From a virus: 33,026 nucleotides of DNA. The notes beneath the pieces are model-generated. The model searched no databases. It was not told the origin of the DNA and saw only the letters and a list, made by a program, of their open reading frames with translations. Position 1 is the first letter of the stretch, and each line of letters starts with the position of its first letter. The stretch spans positions 1 through 33,026 of the IMG/VR virus record IMGVR_UViG_3300043410_002126; one strand, 5' to 3'. Position numbers and translations under genes: made by a program. This document shows, piece after piece, positions 6,629 to 14,442 of this stretch.

Positions 6629-7534
6629 CTTACAAGTAACTGGATCATATCCAGCAAATTCAATGTATTCTTCAATTGAGCGTTCTGTAAGTGCACCATT
6701 GATTGGATCATATATCTTATTAATAAAGATAGACTTAAAGTATTCGTGGTCCTCTTGTTCTTTTTTACCCCAAGCCTGTTGCCATTTTGGATCCTTGTAC
6801 CTTGAATACTTGATATATGAGTCTGGATCAGCATGCTTGTAGTCATAGCCAATCAAATAGCATCCAGCAGATCCAACTATGTTATAGCCACCTGTATATG
6901 CTCTAAGCATCATCATGGGCTGTTCATATTTAAACAGAATATTGTTGGCCTGTGGTACATCGTATAAAAATTGTGTCTTTCCGAATAGATGTCCTGCACA
7001 CACAAATCGCTCTATAGTTTGCACATTTTCTTTTGGAACTTGTTTACCCATAATTGGTCCACCATAAATCTCAAACCATTCTTCATCTGGTTCAGCTGTC
7101 CACGTACACCCTTTAAATTCTTCATCCCAATCCGTAAAAGTTGTAGGAATATATCCACCAATAATGCTTTTACCAAAATTAGTATTAGCTTCATCTAACT
7201 CTCTTATAAACTCAGTGTCCCAGTTATCTGCAAATTTTGTGTGAGAATCAACCTGTAAAAAATAATCTTCATCACTTACCATGGTCATCGCAATTTCACC
7301 ACGTATCTTTGTGAGAGATAGTGGGGCAATTTCAGCATCTATCCAAGTAAGCCTTACCTCTGGACCAATATTGTATATATCATTAATCATCCATTTATCT
7401 TCTTCATAACCCTGAAAGACACAGCCAAAAACAACCCTATCTTTGTCAGATGCCGTGGCATAAGCTGACCTAATCGTGTTGATTATGAAGGGATCTCTCC
7501 AGGCAGATACCTGAACAATTATCTTATTTTTCAT
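6620..7534 (-). CDS. GT60-like (GlcNAc-transferase family) glycosyltransferase (1)
   Basis: 304 residues resembling PF11397/GT60, the family of the Skp1 hydroxyproline GlcNAc-transferase. Visible features are the N-terminal VSAWRDPFIINTI strand-loop, Q41 after the second strand, an arginine helix (TKIRGEIAM) and the metal-site motif D96-S-H98 followed by F...NWD. The GT60-type consensus is DSHxxF..xWD. It should transfer a sugar from a nucleotide donor in the cytoplasm. SD AAGGAAA lies before the ATG. Its promoter TGGTATACT (7567-7559, minus) overlaps the divergent endolysin promoter. Its 3' end overlaps the SGNH gene by 9 nt. Confidence 0.78.
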   Translation of the reverse strand: MKNKIIVQVSAWRDPFIINTIRSAYATASDKDRVVFGCVFQGYEEDKWMINDIYNIGPEVRLTWIDAEIAPLSLTKIRGEIAMTMVSDEDYFLQVDSHTKFADNWDTEFIRELDEANTNFGKSIIGGYIPTTFTDWDEEFKGCTWTAEPDEEWFEIYGGPIMGKQVPKENVQTIERFVCAGHLFGKTQFLYDVPQANNILFKYEQPMMMLRAYTGGYNIVGSAGCYLIGYDYKHADPDSYIKYSRYKDPKWQQAWGKKEQEDHEYFKSIFINKIYDPINGALTERSIEEYIEFAGYDPVTCKLI

Positions 7535-7547
7535 GGTTTTCCTTACG

Positions 7548-7556
7548 TGATATAAT
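7548..7556 (+). promoter_or_regulatory. Extended -10 promoter TGaTATAAT for endolysin
   Basis: TATAAT at 7551-7556 with TG one base upstream; predicted start near 7563, followed by AAAGGAGG and the endolysin ATG at 7588. It is interleaved with the minus-strand promoter at 7559-7567. Confidence 0.65.
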
Positions 7557-7558
7557 TA

Positions 7559-7567
7559 AGTATACCA
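7559..7567 (-). promoter_or_regulatory. Extended -10 promoter TGgTATACT for GT60-like gene
   Basis: Read on the minus strand, TGGTATACT occupies 7567-7559 and points left toward the gene starting at 7534. Only two bases separate its -10 hexamer from that of the opposite promoter. Confidence 0.6.
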
Positions 7568-7587
7568 GAAAGCCTAAAGGAGGTAGT

Positions 7588-8178
7588 ATGGCAGAGAAAA
7601 ATACAGCAGCTCTATTAGTAGAGATTGCTAAGCAAGAACTTGGAACTATTGAGGGTCCAAAAGATAACGAAACCAAATATGGTAAATTTACAAAAGCAAA
7701 CTTTCAAGCTTGGTGCGGAAGTTTTGTTATGTGGTGTGCTGATCAGGCAGGGGTAAAGGTGCCCAATACTGTTTACACACCAGCAGGTGCAGCAGCATTT
7801 GAAAAAGCTGGCACATGGATTAGTGCAAAAAGTGGAGAATCGCCACAGCCAGGAGATATCCTTTATTTTGATTTCCCAGAAGATGGGGTCAATAGGATTT
7901 CGCATGTTGGTATTTGCATTAAGGCTGGCAAAGATGGGGTATGCACAACCATTGAGGGAAACACATCAGGAACTGCAAAGGGTGACCAAAGAAATGGTGG
8001 CATGGTTGCAGAAAAGGTGCGTGGGTACGCAAAAAATAAAAAAGGTATTCAGGTATCTATTGTTGGCTGGGGTAGACCAAAGTTTGCATCTTCATCTAAA
8101 CAAACAACAGCTGAAAATGCAACAGTGTTAGATACAGACTCTGTAGAAGAAATTTGTTGCGAATATCCATTAACATAA
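7588..8178 (+). CDS. CHAP-domain endolysin (peptidoglycan amidase/endopeptidase)
   Basis: A 196-residue CHAP-superfamily peptidoglycan hydrolase. The catalytic Cys is C43 in AWCGSFVMWC, the catalytic His is H106 in RISHVGI, and the third polar position is in IEGNTS (about 122-127). These enzymes cut amide bonds in the peptide part of peptidoglycan. No signal peptide, so it needs a holin for export. The tail after about residue 165 is short and contains two adjacent Cys but no recognised wall-binding domain. It has the strongest ribosome site in the window (AAAGGAGGTAGT-ATG). A second lysin gene follows. Confidence 0.9.
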   Translation: MAEKNTAALLVEIAKQELGTIEGPKDNETKYGKFTKANFQAWCGSFVMWCADQAGVKVPNTVYTPAGAAAFEKAGTWISAKSGESPQPGDILYFDFPEDGVNRISHVGICIKAGKDGVCTTIEGNTSGTAKGDQRNGGMVAEKVRGYAKNKKGIQVSIVGWGRPKFASSSKQTTAENATVLDTDSVEEICCEYPLT

Positions 8179-8180
8179 TG

Positions 8181-8189
8181 TGTTAAAAT
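8181..8189 (+). promoter_or_regulatory. Probable extended -10 (TGtTAAAAT)
   Basis: TAAAAT at 8184-8189 preceded by TG, 24 nt before the ATG at 8213, with GAAGGAGG between. It could give the M23/LysM gene its own transcript. Confidence 0.4.
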
Positions 8190-8212
8190 AGATTGTACAG
8201 AAGGAGGGCCAA

Positions 8213-8971
8213 ATGGCCAACTATCAATATCCGATTGACGGAGGAAAGAACAAGGGCTGGAAAGTTAGCAGCCTAATGGGATGGAGAATCCACCCAGTTC
8301 AGAAAACTAAAAAGCACCACAACGGTACTGACATCTTTGGACTAGGCAAAGGTCCATGGTATGTAGAAGCATTTGCTGATGGAAAAGTTCTAAAGGCACA
8401 AAAGTCAACTGCTCCTGGCGGTGGCTTTGGTAACTACGTAGTTCTTTTGCACAAGATTGACGGTGTTGCATATACCTCACTATATGCACACATGGTAGAA
8501 GGATCTTTGCAGGTTAAGGTTGGACAGACAGTAACAGCTGGAACAGTTCTTGGTAAGATGGGAACTACTGGCATGTCAACTGGTGTTCACCTACACTGGG
8601 AGATCTGGAAGGGCAAGGAGCATGGATGGTCTGCAGACGGCAAGGGATTTGTTGAACCAATTCGCTTTGTAGAAGCCCTTATGGCAGCTGAAAAAGTAAA
8701 GGCATCTGCTGATGAAGTAACACCTGCTGACGCACCTGCACAGCCTCTACCAGCACACTCAGCTATGCCAGAGGAGAAGCCAAAGCCAGAACCAAAGCCA
8801 GTTGCAAAGCCAGCAGCAAAGGCTCCAGCTAAGGTATACACTGTTAAGGCAGGAGATAGCCTTTCAGCAATTGCAACTAAAAATAAGACAACAATTGATA
8901 AATTAGTTAAACTTAATGGAATTAAGGATGCTAATAAGATTTCTGTTGGTCAAAAAATTAAGCTTGGCTAG
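8213..8971 (+). CDS. M23 peptidase with C-terminal LysM (lysin)
   Basis: 252 residues. The N-terminal M23/LytM metallopeptidase domain (about 15-155) shows the zinc ligands H36...D40 (HHNGTD) and H128 in HLHWE (126-130), with H93 (YAH) as the additional catalytic His. A Pro/Lys/Ala-rich linker (about 165-207) leads to one LysM domain (208-252: YTVKAGDSLSAIA ... ISVGQKIKLG) that binds peptidoglycan. It cleaves peptide cross-bridges. No signal peptide. Placed right after the CHAP endolysin, it is either a second lysin or a virion-associated one. SD GAAGGAGGG. Confidence 0.92.
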   Translation: MANYQYPIDGGKNKGWKVSSLMGWRIHPVQKTKKHHNGTDIFGLGKGPWYVEAFADGKVLKAQKSTAPGGGFGNYVVLLHKIDGVAYTSLYAHMVEGSLQVKVGQTVTAGTVLGKMGTTGMSTGVHLHWEIWKGKEHGWSADGKGFVEPIRFVEALMAAEKVKASADEVTPADAPAQPLPAHSAMPEEKPKPEPKPVAKPAAKAPAKVYTVKAGDSLSAIATKNKTTIDKLVKLNGIKDANKISVGQKIKLG

Positions 8972-9001
8972 TTGACAAGCATTCCCATTGGGTGGTATAC
9001 T
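8972..9001 (+). promoter_or_regulatory. SigA-type promoter TTGACA-N18-TATACT
   Basis: TTGACA at 8972-8977 and TATACT at 8996-9001, spacing 18. TG at 8993-8994 (TGGTATACT) adds an extended -10. The expected start is about 9008. It drives the 9046 gene and probably the following operon. Confidence 0.8.
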
Positions 9002-9019
9002 TAATATAGTATGCCACCC
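8990..9019. repeat. 11-bp inverted repeat over the promoter
   Basis: GGGTGGTATAC (8990-9000) is mirrored by GTATGCCACCC (9009-9019) with one mismatch, 8 nt apart. It spans the -10 box and start site, the usual place for a repressor operator. The right arm can alternatively form a leader hairpin with 9023-9027. Confidence 0.5.
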
Positions 9020-9045
9020 TTTGTGGCTTTAATCTAGGAGGATAT

Positions 9046-9246
9046 ATGGAATCCAGAAAAAGAAGTCTTATTAAGACTATTAGCTGGCAACTTGTGCACA
9101 TGTCTATGGTTGCTGGAACAATTTTGATCCTAACTGGCGAATGGGAAATTGCAGGAATTGCAGCCATTGCTGAACTATTTTGGGAGTCAGTACTTTATTT
9201 TGCACATGAGCGTGTGTGGGCTAAGTGGGGGAAGAAAGTTAAGTAA
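9046..9246 (+). CDS. DUF2061 small membrane protein
   Basis: A 66-residue protein with the DUF2061 pattern: basic start (ESRKRSLIKTISWQ), two hydrophobic segments (about 17-30 and 36-51), a TG between them and the terminal YFAHERVW motif. The function of the family is unknown; such genes occur in bacteria and phages. SD TAGGAGG lies before the ATG. The leader carries a 5-bp hairpin (9013-9017/9023-9027) close to the predicted 5' end. Confidence 0.85.
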   Translation: MESRKRSLIKTISWQLVHMSMVAGTILILTGEWEIAGIAAIAELFWESVLYFAHERVWAKWGKKVK

Positions 9247-9422
9247 TGCCAGTATATGAATATGCATGTACATCATGTGACAATACTTTTCAAGAAACCA
9301 GAAGCATTCATGACCCATCTCCAGATCACATCTGCGAGAAGTGTGGCTATAGAATGCGTCAGGTATTAGGTACACCAGCTGTTCACTTTAAGGGCAGCGG
9401 TTTTTATAACACAGACAAATAA
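9246..9422 (+). CDS. FmdB-type zinc-ribbon protein
   Basis: 58 residues beginning MPVYEYACTSC with cysteine pairs C8/C11 and C30/C33 and the typical C-terminal FKGSGFYNTD motif of the FmdB family of putative regulatory proteins. Its precise role is unknown. It starts one base inside the preceding stop codon (TAATG), so it is translationally coupled to the DUF2061 gene. Confidence 0.9.
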   Translation: MPVYEYACTSCDNTFQETRSIHDPSPDHICEKCGYRMRQVLGTPAVHFKGSGFYNTDK

Positions 9423-9436
9423 TAGGAGAGACTGTT

Positions 9437-9676
9437 ATGGATGCAGTAGCAGAAGTAAAAGAGTGGGTGTTAACAGCAAATGATCGTTGTGACTCTTGTG
9501 GGGCTCAGGCCTATGTTCAGGTAACTGGTGTTTCTGGTGACTTGCTGTTTTGTTCCCATCATTATAATTCCATCATGGATAACGCTGTTGGATATGACAA
9601 AATGATGAAGTTTGCATACTCGTTTATTGATGAGCGTGAACGACTACAGGAGAACAGGACAAAGGGAGATGACTAA
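9437..9676 (+). CDS. DUF7455-like zinc protein
   Basis: 79 residues. LTANDRCDSCGAQAYVQV (12-29) and LLFCSHH (36-42) match the short actinobacterial family DUF7455 (ADRCDxCGAxA...LLFCxHH), with C18, C21, C39 and H41/H42 as likely zinc ligands. Function unknown. SD AGGAGAG. This family supports an actinobacterial host. Confidence 0.8.
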   Translation: MDAVAEVKEWVLTANDRCDSCGAQAYVQVTGVSGDLLFCSHHYNSIMDNAVGYDKMMKFAYSFIDERERLQENRTKGDD

Positions 9677-10676
9677 AAGAGTATTGCTGACTGGCTCATC
9701 AGGCCTGCTTGGATCTCATACCCTTAAGAGGATTTTGCAAACAACTGATTGGGATGTTGTGTGCCTATCAACATTTAATCATACTGGCATTCAGGATCGT
9801 GTTATCGAGGCTGCGAATCTAAACACTGACATATATCGTGCAAGAGTCAAGGTGTTGATTTGTGACCTGTCTTCTCCAATTTCAGATGTCACTAAGTCAA
9901 AAATTGGAAAAATTGACTATGTTATTAACTTTGCTAGTGAAAGTCATGTGACAAGAAGTATAGAAAATCCCACACCATTTATTTTGAACAATGTTCAGCT
10001 CATCTGTAACCTTTTAGATTGGGCAAGAGAAAATCCAGTAGAAAAGTTTTTGCATATCTCTACAGATGAAGTTTTTGGTCCATATCAGAATAGAGATTTT
10101 ACAGAGTGGGACCCTCATCTTCCTAGTAATCCATACAGTGCTTCTAAGGCTGCTCAGGAAAATATTGCATTCTCTTACTGGAGAACCTATGGGGTTCCAG
10201 TAGGCATTGTAAATATTATGAATATAGTTGGTGAATATCAAAACGTAGAAAAGTATACGCCAATGATCATGAAGAAGGTTATGAGCGATGAGGTTCTAGA
10301 CGTACATACCTATGACAATGGAAGCAAGATTGGTAGACGAAGCTGGCTTTATGTTGGCAATATGGCATCAGCTGTTTTGCATATTCTTGGACAAAGTTTT
10401 GATTCAGTTAATGACTCAAATAAACTAAGTAGATGGAATATTGCTGGCGATGGTGACTACTCTAATCTTGAATGGGCAGAAAAAATTGCAGGCATTATTG
10501 GAAAAGATCTAAAGTATAGACTAGTAGACACAGCATCTTCTAGACCTGGCTATGACGCTAGTTACGCACTAAATAACCAGAAGCTACTTAATTCTGGGTG
10601 GAAGCCACCGTATGACCTAGATGAGGCATTAGTAGATGTTGTTAATTGGTATATGGAGCATCCAGAATGGTTGTAA
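9669..10676 (+). CDS. NDP-sugar 4,6-dehydratase / epimerase (extended SDR)
   Basis: A 335-residue extended short-chain dehydrogenase. The NAD-binding G9-x-x-G12-x-x-G15 motif (LTGSSGLLGS) is at the N terminus; STDEVFG (131-137) and Y156-x-x-x-K160 (YSASK) are the catalytic elements. The D-E pair after the Thr is the signature of dTDP-glucose 4,6-dehydratases, so 4-keto-6-deoxysugar formation is the likeliest reaction. The frame is open from 9612, but ATG 9669 is preceded by AAAGGGAG and gives the normal N terminus. It overlaps both neighbours (8 and 10 nt). The next gene, a sugar C-methyltransferase, would use its product. Confidence 0.85.
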   Translation: MTKRVLLTGSSGLLGSHTLKRILQTTDWDVVCLSTFNHTGIQDRVIEAANLNTDIYRARVKVLICDLSSPISDVTKSKIGKIDYVINFASESHVTRSIENPTPFILNNVQLICNLLDWARENPVEKFLHISTDEVFGPYQNRDFTEWDPHLPSNPYSASKAAQENIAFSYWRTYGVPVGIVNIMNIVGEYQNVEKYTPMIMKKVMSDEVLDVHTYDNGSKIGRRSWLYVGNMASAVLHILGQSFDSVNDSNKLSRWNIAGDGDYSNLEWAEKIAGIIGKDLKYRLVDTASSRPGYDASYALNNQKLLNSGWKPPYDLDEALVDVVNWYMEHPEWL

Positions 10677-11863
10677 GAAATAAGTGTCGTGCATGTAATA
10701 GTTCTAATTTATTTTTAGCGATTGATCTTGGTATTCAGCCATTAGCTGGTGGATTCGTCAAAGAAAAAGAACCATCCTATCTGTATCCAAACAAAATGAT
10801 GGTTTGTAGTGATTGTGGTTTAGGCCAACTATCCGTTGATATCAAGCCAAGTGAACTATACAAGAACTACAACTGGAGAACTTCAACGAGTAAATCTTAT
10901 CTAGAGTATATCTATGAGTTTGCAGATAAAAATATTATACCTAGGGTAAATCCAGGGGAATGGGTTCTAGAGATTGCAAGTAATGATGGGTATCTGCTTA
11001 AGTATCTACAGTCAAATGATATTGATGTGCTTGGTGTAGACCCTGCAGAAAATATATCTAGATATGCTATTTGTGATGGGGTACCAGTCATTACAGACTT
11101 TTTTGGAACAGTGGTAGCAGAAGATATCGTTAGACTAAAGGGTAAGCCAAAGTGGATTATTGCTAATAATGTTATGGCACATACTCCAGATATTCAGGAC
11201 TTTATGGCAGGAATAGCATTGCTATGTGACAGAGATACAATTGTTACAGTGGAGAACCCAACCATTATGAACATCATTGATCATGATCATTTTGATGTAA
11301 TCTTCCATGAACACTATTCTTATTTGTCTGCCCATGCCGTTGCAAAGCTTGCCAATAAGATGGGATTGTCGCTATTCAATGTTCAGTCAGTTCCGCCTCA
11401 AGGTGGTTCAAACAGGTATTGGATAAAGCAGGGTGGAGAACCAACTGAAGGTGTTAGAACCGCAATTAGAGAAGAAATACAGTATGGGCTTCTAGATAGA
11501 AATAAGTGGTCTGAAACTGAGGGTAGGATTCGTAAATCAGCAAATGCATTCAATGGTAAGGTTGAGTCTATTTGGCAGTCTGGTGGCGTTGTGTGTGGTG
11601 TTGGAGCATCTGCAAAGTCAACTGTAGTCCTTAATTTTGCTGGTGTACAATCAAAAAGAATTTCAGCAATTGCTGATGACGTAAAAGAAAAACAGGGTCG
11701 CTATGTTCCAGGACCCAACATACCAATTACAAGTATGGATGAAATGCTAAAACTTGATCCAACTGATATAATAGTTTTTGCATGGAACATCAGAGAGGAT
11801 CTTGAGAAAAAGCTCAGAGATCTTGGGTACACAGGTAATGTCTGGGTATGGAATGGAGAATAA
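10667..11863 (+). CDS. SAM-dependent sugar C-methyltransferase
   Basis: 398 residues with the three-part layout of deoxysugar C-methyltransferases (TylC3/NovU/TcaB9 type): an N-terminal zinc domain (C7, C10, C47, C50), a class I SAM fold with VLEIASNDGYL (100-110), and a C-terminal domain with GASAKS. The active-site motif is FHEHYSY (213-219); in TcaB9, as I recall, it is YHEH, so the catalytic Tyr appears replaced by Phe. It should methylate C3 of a 4-keto sugar made by the preceding dehydratase. ATG 10667 has GGAG 8 nt upstream and overlaps the dehydratase gene by 10 nt. Confidence 0.85.
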   Translation: MVVRNKCRACNSSNLFLAIDLGIQPLAGGFVKEKEPSYLYPNKMMVCSDCGLGQLSVDIKPSELYKNYNWRTSTSKSYLEYIYEFADKNIIPRVNPGEWVLEIASNDGYLLKYLQSNDIDVLGVDPAENISRYAICDGVPVITDFFGTVVAEDIVRLKGKPKWIIANNVMAHTPDIQDFMAGIALLCDRDTIVTVENPTIMNIIDHDHFDVIFHEHYSYLSAHAVAKLANKMGLSLFNVQSVPPQGGSNRYWIKQGGEPTEGVRTAIREEIQYGLLDRNKWSETEGRIRKSANAFNGKVESIWQSGGVVCGVGASAKSTVVLNFAGVQSKRISAIADDVKEKQGRYVPGPNIPITSMDEMLKLDPTDIIVFAWNIREDLEKKLRDLGYTGNVWVWNGE

Positions 11864-12280
11864 ATGTACGAGTATTATGTAAATGAAGTAACCAACGTAG
11901 TAGATGGAGATACCATTGACGTTGTAATTGATCTAGGATTTGATATCCTATTTAAGAGTCGTGTACGCTTGGCTGGTATCGATACCCCAGAGTCACGCAC
12001 TGCAGATAAAGCTGAGAAGGCTTTAGGCCTTGAGGCTAAGGAATACCTCAAGAAGAGCATTAAGTCAGCTAAGAAGGTAGTTATTCGAACTGAGAAGATG
12101 GATTCATCTGAGAAGTATGGACGTATCCTTGGCTGGGTTTATCTAGATGATAGCTCTGAGTCAATTAATAACAAGATGATTAATGATGGCTATGCTTGGG
12201 GCTACCTTGGGGAAACCAAGATTAAAGATTTTGATGCACTAGCAAAGGCAAGAGCAAAGGCTGCTACAAAAACCAATTAA
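11864..12280 (+). CDS. Staphylococcal-nuclease-like thermonuclease
   Basis: 138 residues, one SNase domain. The active-site residues fall at the same numbers as in Staphylococcus nuclease: R35, D40 and E43 in VRLAGIDTPE and R87 in KYGRILGW; NVVDGDT (11-17) is the typical first strand. It is a calcium-dependent nuclease hydrolysing DNA/RNA, here without signal peptide, so probably for host nucleic acid breakdown. It starts right after the preceding stop with GGAG upstream. The C-terminal tail is Ala/Lys-rich. Confidence 0.92.
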   Translation: MYEYYVNEVTNVVDGDTIDVVIDLGFDILFKSRVRLAGIDTPESRTADKAEKALGLEAKEYLKKSIKSAKKVVIRTEKMDSSEKYGRILGWVYLDDSSESINNKMINDGYAWGYLGETKIKDFDALAKARAKAATKTN

Positions 12281-12291
12281 ACAAACAGGAG

Positions 12292-12303
12292 TATAATACT
12301 GTT
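12292..12303 (+). promoter_or_regulatory. Leaderless promoter TATAAT-N6-ATG
   Basis: TATAAT at 12292-12297 leaves exactly 6 nt before ATG 12304, so transcription should begin at or next to the start codon. An AGGAG at about 12286-12291 would be upstream of the start site and not transcribed from this promoter. Confidence 0.65.
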
Positions 12304-12756
12304 ATGGAAGTTCTTTTAGGCTCTTTGTTTACTCTCATTGTCATCATGTTTGCATCTAAACGTTTTAGTGAGAGTACAAAGAATACAAAACTATCTTTGC
12401 GTGTAGACATGACACAGTCAAAGAAATTAGACTTGATGAAAACAACCAATATGTTTGCTGATATGGTTAGATATGTTGAAAAACTGAATAGTGGTCCGCA
12501 AACTCAGAGCCAGAAGCACTTTGACTCTATGCATATTAAGGTTATTATTGCACAAGATGAGGCCTATTGGATTGCAAATAATGTATTCTACGTAGCAGAC
12601 ATTGATTCGGAAAGTAGAATGGTATTGCAGGAAACCGCAAGAGCAGTTGACACAATGACCATGGATGATGTACAATTGAAAAAGATAGAAGAAATAGTTG
12701 AGCTACTTAGAAAGGGCGAAGATGATAGTCGTAGTACAGGGAACCAAGAGTTTTGA
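12304..12756 (+). CDS. Hypothetical membrane-anchored protein
   Basis: 150 residues. A hydrophobic segment at about 3-17 (VLLGSLFTLIVIMFA) is followed by a charged, mostly helical soluble region, a beta stretch near 76-100 (HIKVIIAQDEAYWIANNVFYVAD split by eye) and a charged C terminus. No family recognised. Probably an inner-membrane anchor with a cytoplasmic domain. Start supported by the 6-nt distance from a -10 box. Confidence 0.7.
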   Translation: MEVLLGSLFTLIVIMFASKRFSESTKNTKLSLRVDMTQSKKLDLMKTTNMFADMVRYVEKLNSGPQTQSQKHFDSMHIKVIIAQDEAYWIANNVFYVADIDSESRMVLQETARAVDTMTMDDVQLKKIEEIVELLRKGEDDSRSTGNQEF

Positions 12757-13075
12757 TGATTACTCTGTGTTCCTAACAGCTATGCGTTCAGCATTGATAC
12801 AAATCAATCCAGATGATAAAGAATTTACAGTTTTGTCTGCAGGTCCTTTAAAGATAAATGAAATGGTTATGGAGTTTGTCAACGTTTCGGAAAGATCGTT
12901 GAAGTTGAAGGGAATCAAGGCACGTCATGCCAAGATTCATCCAGAATGGGTGATGCATAATTATGCTGAGATTGACTTTTACGCATACTTGTGCAAGCCT
13001 AAAGAGGAACTTGGCACAATTGTCAAGGATGCTCAAAATAAAGATGTAAACGTACAGGTTTACAGACAATTCTAG
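12722..13075 (+). CDS. Hypothetical, possibly SLOG/DUF2493-like
   Basis: 117 residues starting MIVVVQGTKSFDDY, like the first strand and loop of DUF2493/SLOG Rossmann proteins, followed by a helix and TVLSAGPLKINEMVMEF where those families have a Gly-rich second loop and a helix. The Gly motif is incomplete, so nucleotide-ligand binding is uncertain. ATG 12722 follows AAAGGG; it overlaps the previous gene by 35 nt. Confidence 0.6.
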   Translation: MIVVVQGTKSFDDYSVFLTAMRSALIQINPDDKEFTVLSAGPLKINEMVMEFVNVSERSLKLKGIKARHAKIHPEWVMHNYAEIDFYAYLCKPKEELGTIVKDAQNKDVNVQVYRQF

Positions 13076-13117
13076 ATCTGCAAAGTATGCAGACTATGGA
13101 TATAGAAAGATAATGAA

Positions 13118-13354
13118 ATGAAGAATATCAAGTCATTAGAGCAAATGGAAAAGATTGTGAAATCAACACGCTCTCTTAGCTGGGATGGTTGGGATGTGCT
13201 CAAGTCATACCCAAATCCAACTGCATGGAGAAAGCCAAATGCACGTTTTATCAAGGGCAGATGGTTCACTGTTGACCGCTACCCAGTAACAGAGAATGGG
13301 TGGATCATTCCTGAATCAGCACTAAAGGACAACTATGCAGGTAAAAGAAAATAG
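13118..13354 (+). CDS. Hypothetical small protein
   Basis: 78 residues, basic, rich in Trp and Pro (SWDGWDVLKSYPNP, KGRWFTVDRYPVTENGW). No recognised domain. It overlaps the WhiB-like gene by 20 nt and probably shares its transcript. Confidence 0.65.
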   Translation: MKNIKSLEQMEKIVKSTRSLSWDGWDVLKSYPNPTAWRKPNARFIKGRWFTVDRYPVTENGWIIPESALKDNYAGKRK

Positions 13355-13631
13355 ACATGCATGGAAGTCCAGAGCACAGTGTAAGGGTTTCGACACAGAA
13401 CTATTCTTTGATAAGTATGAAGAAGACGTTGAGCTAAGAGCTGACGTTGATGAGCTATGTGCCATGTGTCCAGTAGCACGTCAATGTTTTGCTACTGGAG
13501 TATCTCAAAAAAGTTGGGGTGTTCATGGTGGGGTTTATCTAGTAGATGGTGAAATCTCTAGAGAATTTAATAATCATAGAACAAAGGCAAAGTGGTCGGA
13601 GACATGGAAGAACTTAACAATGGACAAATAA
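13335..13631 (+). CDS. WhiB-like iron-sulfur transcription factor
   Basis: 98 residues with the four Cys of the WhiB family, C16, C42-x-x-C45 and C51, that hold a [4Fe-4S] cluster, followed by GVHGGV in place of the usual G-V/I-W-G-G turn. WhiB proteins are limited to Actinobacteria and their phages and act on promoters together with the principal sigma factor. The basic C-terminal segment (NHRTKAKW) may contact DNA. The W of the turn replaced by H may alter the sigma contact. Confidence 0.9.
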   Translation: MQVKENRHAWKSRAQCKGFDTELFFDKYEEDVELRADVDELCAMCPVARQCFATGVSQKSWGVHGGVYLVDGEISREFNNHRTKAKWSETWKNLTMDK

Positions 13632-14197
13632 ATGGCCATATAGATGGGCTATTTATTGAAAAAGATACAACGTTATATTCTGAAGGAAACTTTGTTGGGT
13701 ATAATTTTGACAACGTCAGTAGCATTAAGCAGGAGCTGTTTGGTGTCATTAGAAATAAATATTTTAATTTTAATGTTTTTAGTGATGTTCTAGAATCTGA
13801 CAAAATTATAACTGCTATTGTGTTTTTTAAAGACGCTGATATTGAATTATTGGATGTAAAGATACACGTTGCACAAGGTTCAGTTTTTGCATCTACAAAA
13901 CAGATTGACCTTGATGCAATCTCCAATGTTCCCAATATTGCTTTTCATTTTGGGTATGGTCCAAGATCTGCAACAGTTTTTGGAAATGGAGCTAATGAGT
14001 ATGAAGTGTCAGTTTTAATTCGTGACACATATAAAATCAAGGTTTTTGCTAATTCAGAAGATGAGGCACTTAAGATAGCGGATGATGTTCCACTCTATGA
14101 TTGGGAGCACCCAGATGTGTTAGAAGATGCACACCTTGAAGATAGACGTGTAATCCGTCATTGTAGATGGGGAAACCTATCAGTTAAGGAACTGTAA
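13592..14197 (+). CDS. Hypothetical protein
   Basis: About 201 residues, acidic, no membrane segment, no recognised domain. The pattern suggests an N-terminal beta-rich half and a C-terminal half with a segment reading VLIRDTYKIKVFANSEDE. Two starts are possible: GTG 13592 with AAAGG 4 nt upstream, or ATG 13604 with GGAG 2 nt upstream. It overlaps WhiB and its stop overlaps the next start (TAATG). Confidence 0.7.
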   Translation: MVGDMEELNNGQINGHIDGLFIEKDTTLYSEGNFVGYNFDNVSSIKQELFGVIRNKYFNFNVFSDVLESDKIITAIVFFKDADIELLDVKIHVAQGSVFASTKQIDLDAISNVPNIAFHFGYGPRSATVFGNGANEYEVSVLIRDTYKIKVFANSEDEALKIADDVPLYDWEHPDVLEDAHLEDRRVIRHCRWGNLSVKEL

Positions 14198-14442
14198 TGT
14201 ACACAGATGATATGCGAAGAGCATTTAGATCTTTAGATCACCATAAACCAGCAGGATTTAAGCTAAGCATTATAGATAATGAGCATTTCCTGACTGTCAG
14301 TGCTAGTGAGCCTGACTTCTTTAGGCTTGACATCGATGGAAAAATGCAGGCTGTGCAGTATATGATGATGGTTAAAAATGCACTAGAAATGAATGGTGCT
14401 ATTGTAATGCTAGTTCGTGAGGGTGGAAAAGAAGACACATGA
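14197..14442 (+). CDS. Hypothetical small protein
   Basis: 81 residues, mixed alpha/beta by appearance, no recognised family. It starts at the stop of the upstream gene (TAATG) and ends overlapping the next start (ATGA), so it sits in a tightly coupled run of small genes. Confidence 0.65.
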   Translation: MYTDDMRRAFRSLDHHKPAGFKLSIIDNEHFLTVSASEPDFFRLDIDGKMQAVQYMMMVKNALEMNGAIVMLVREGGKEDT

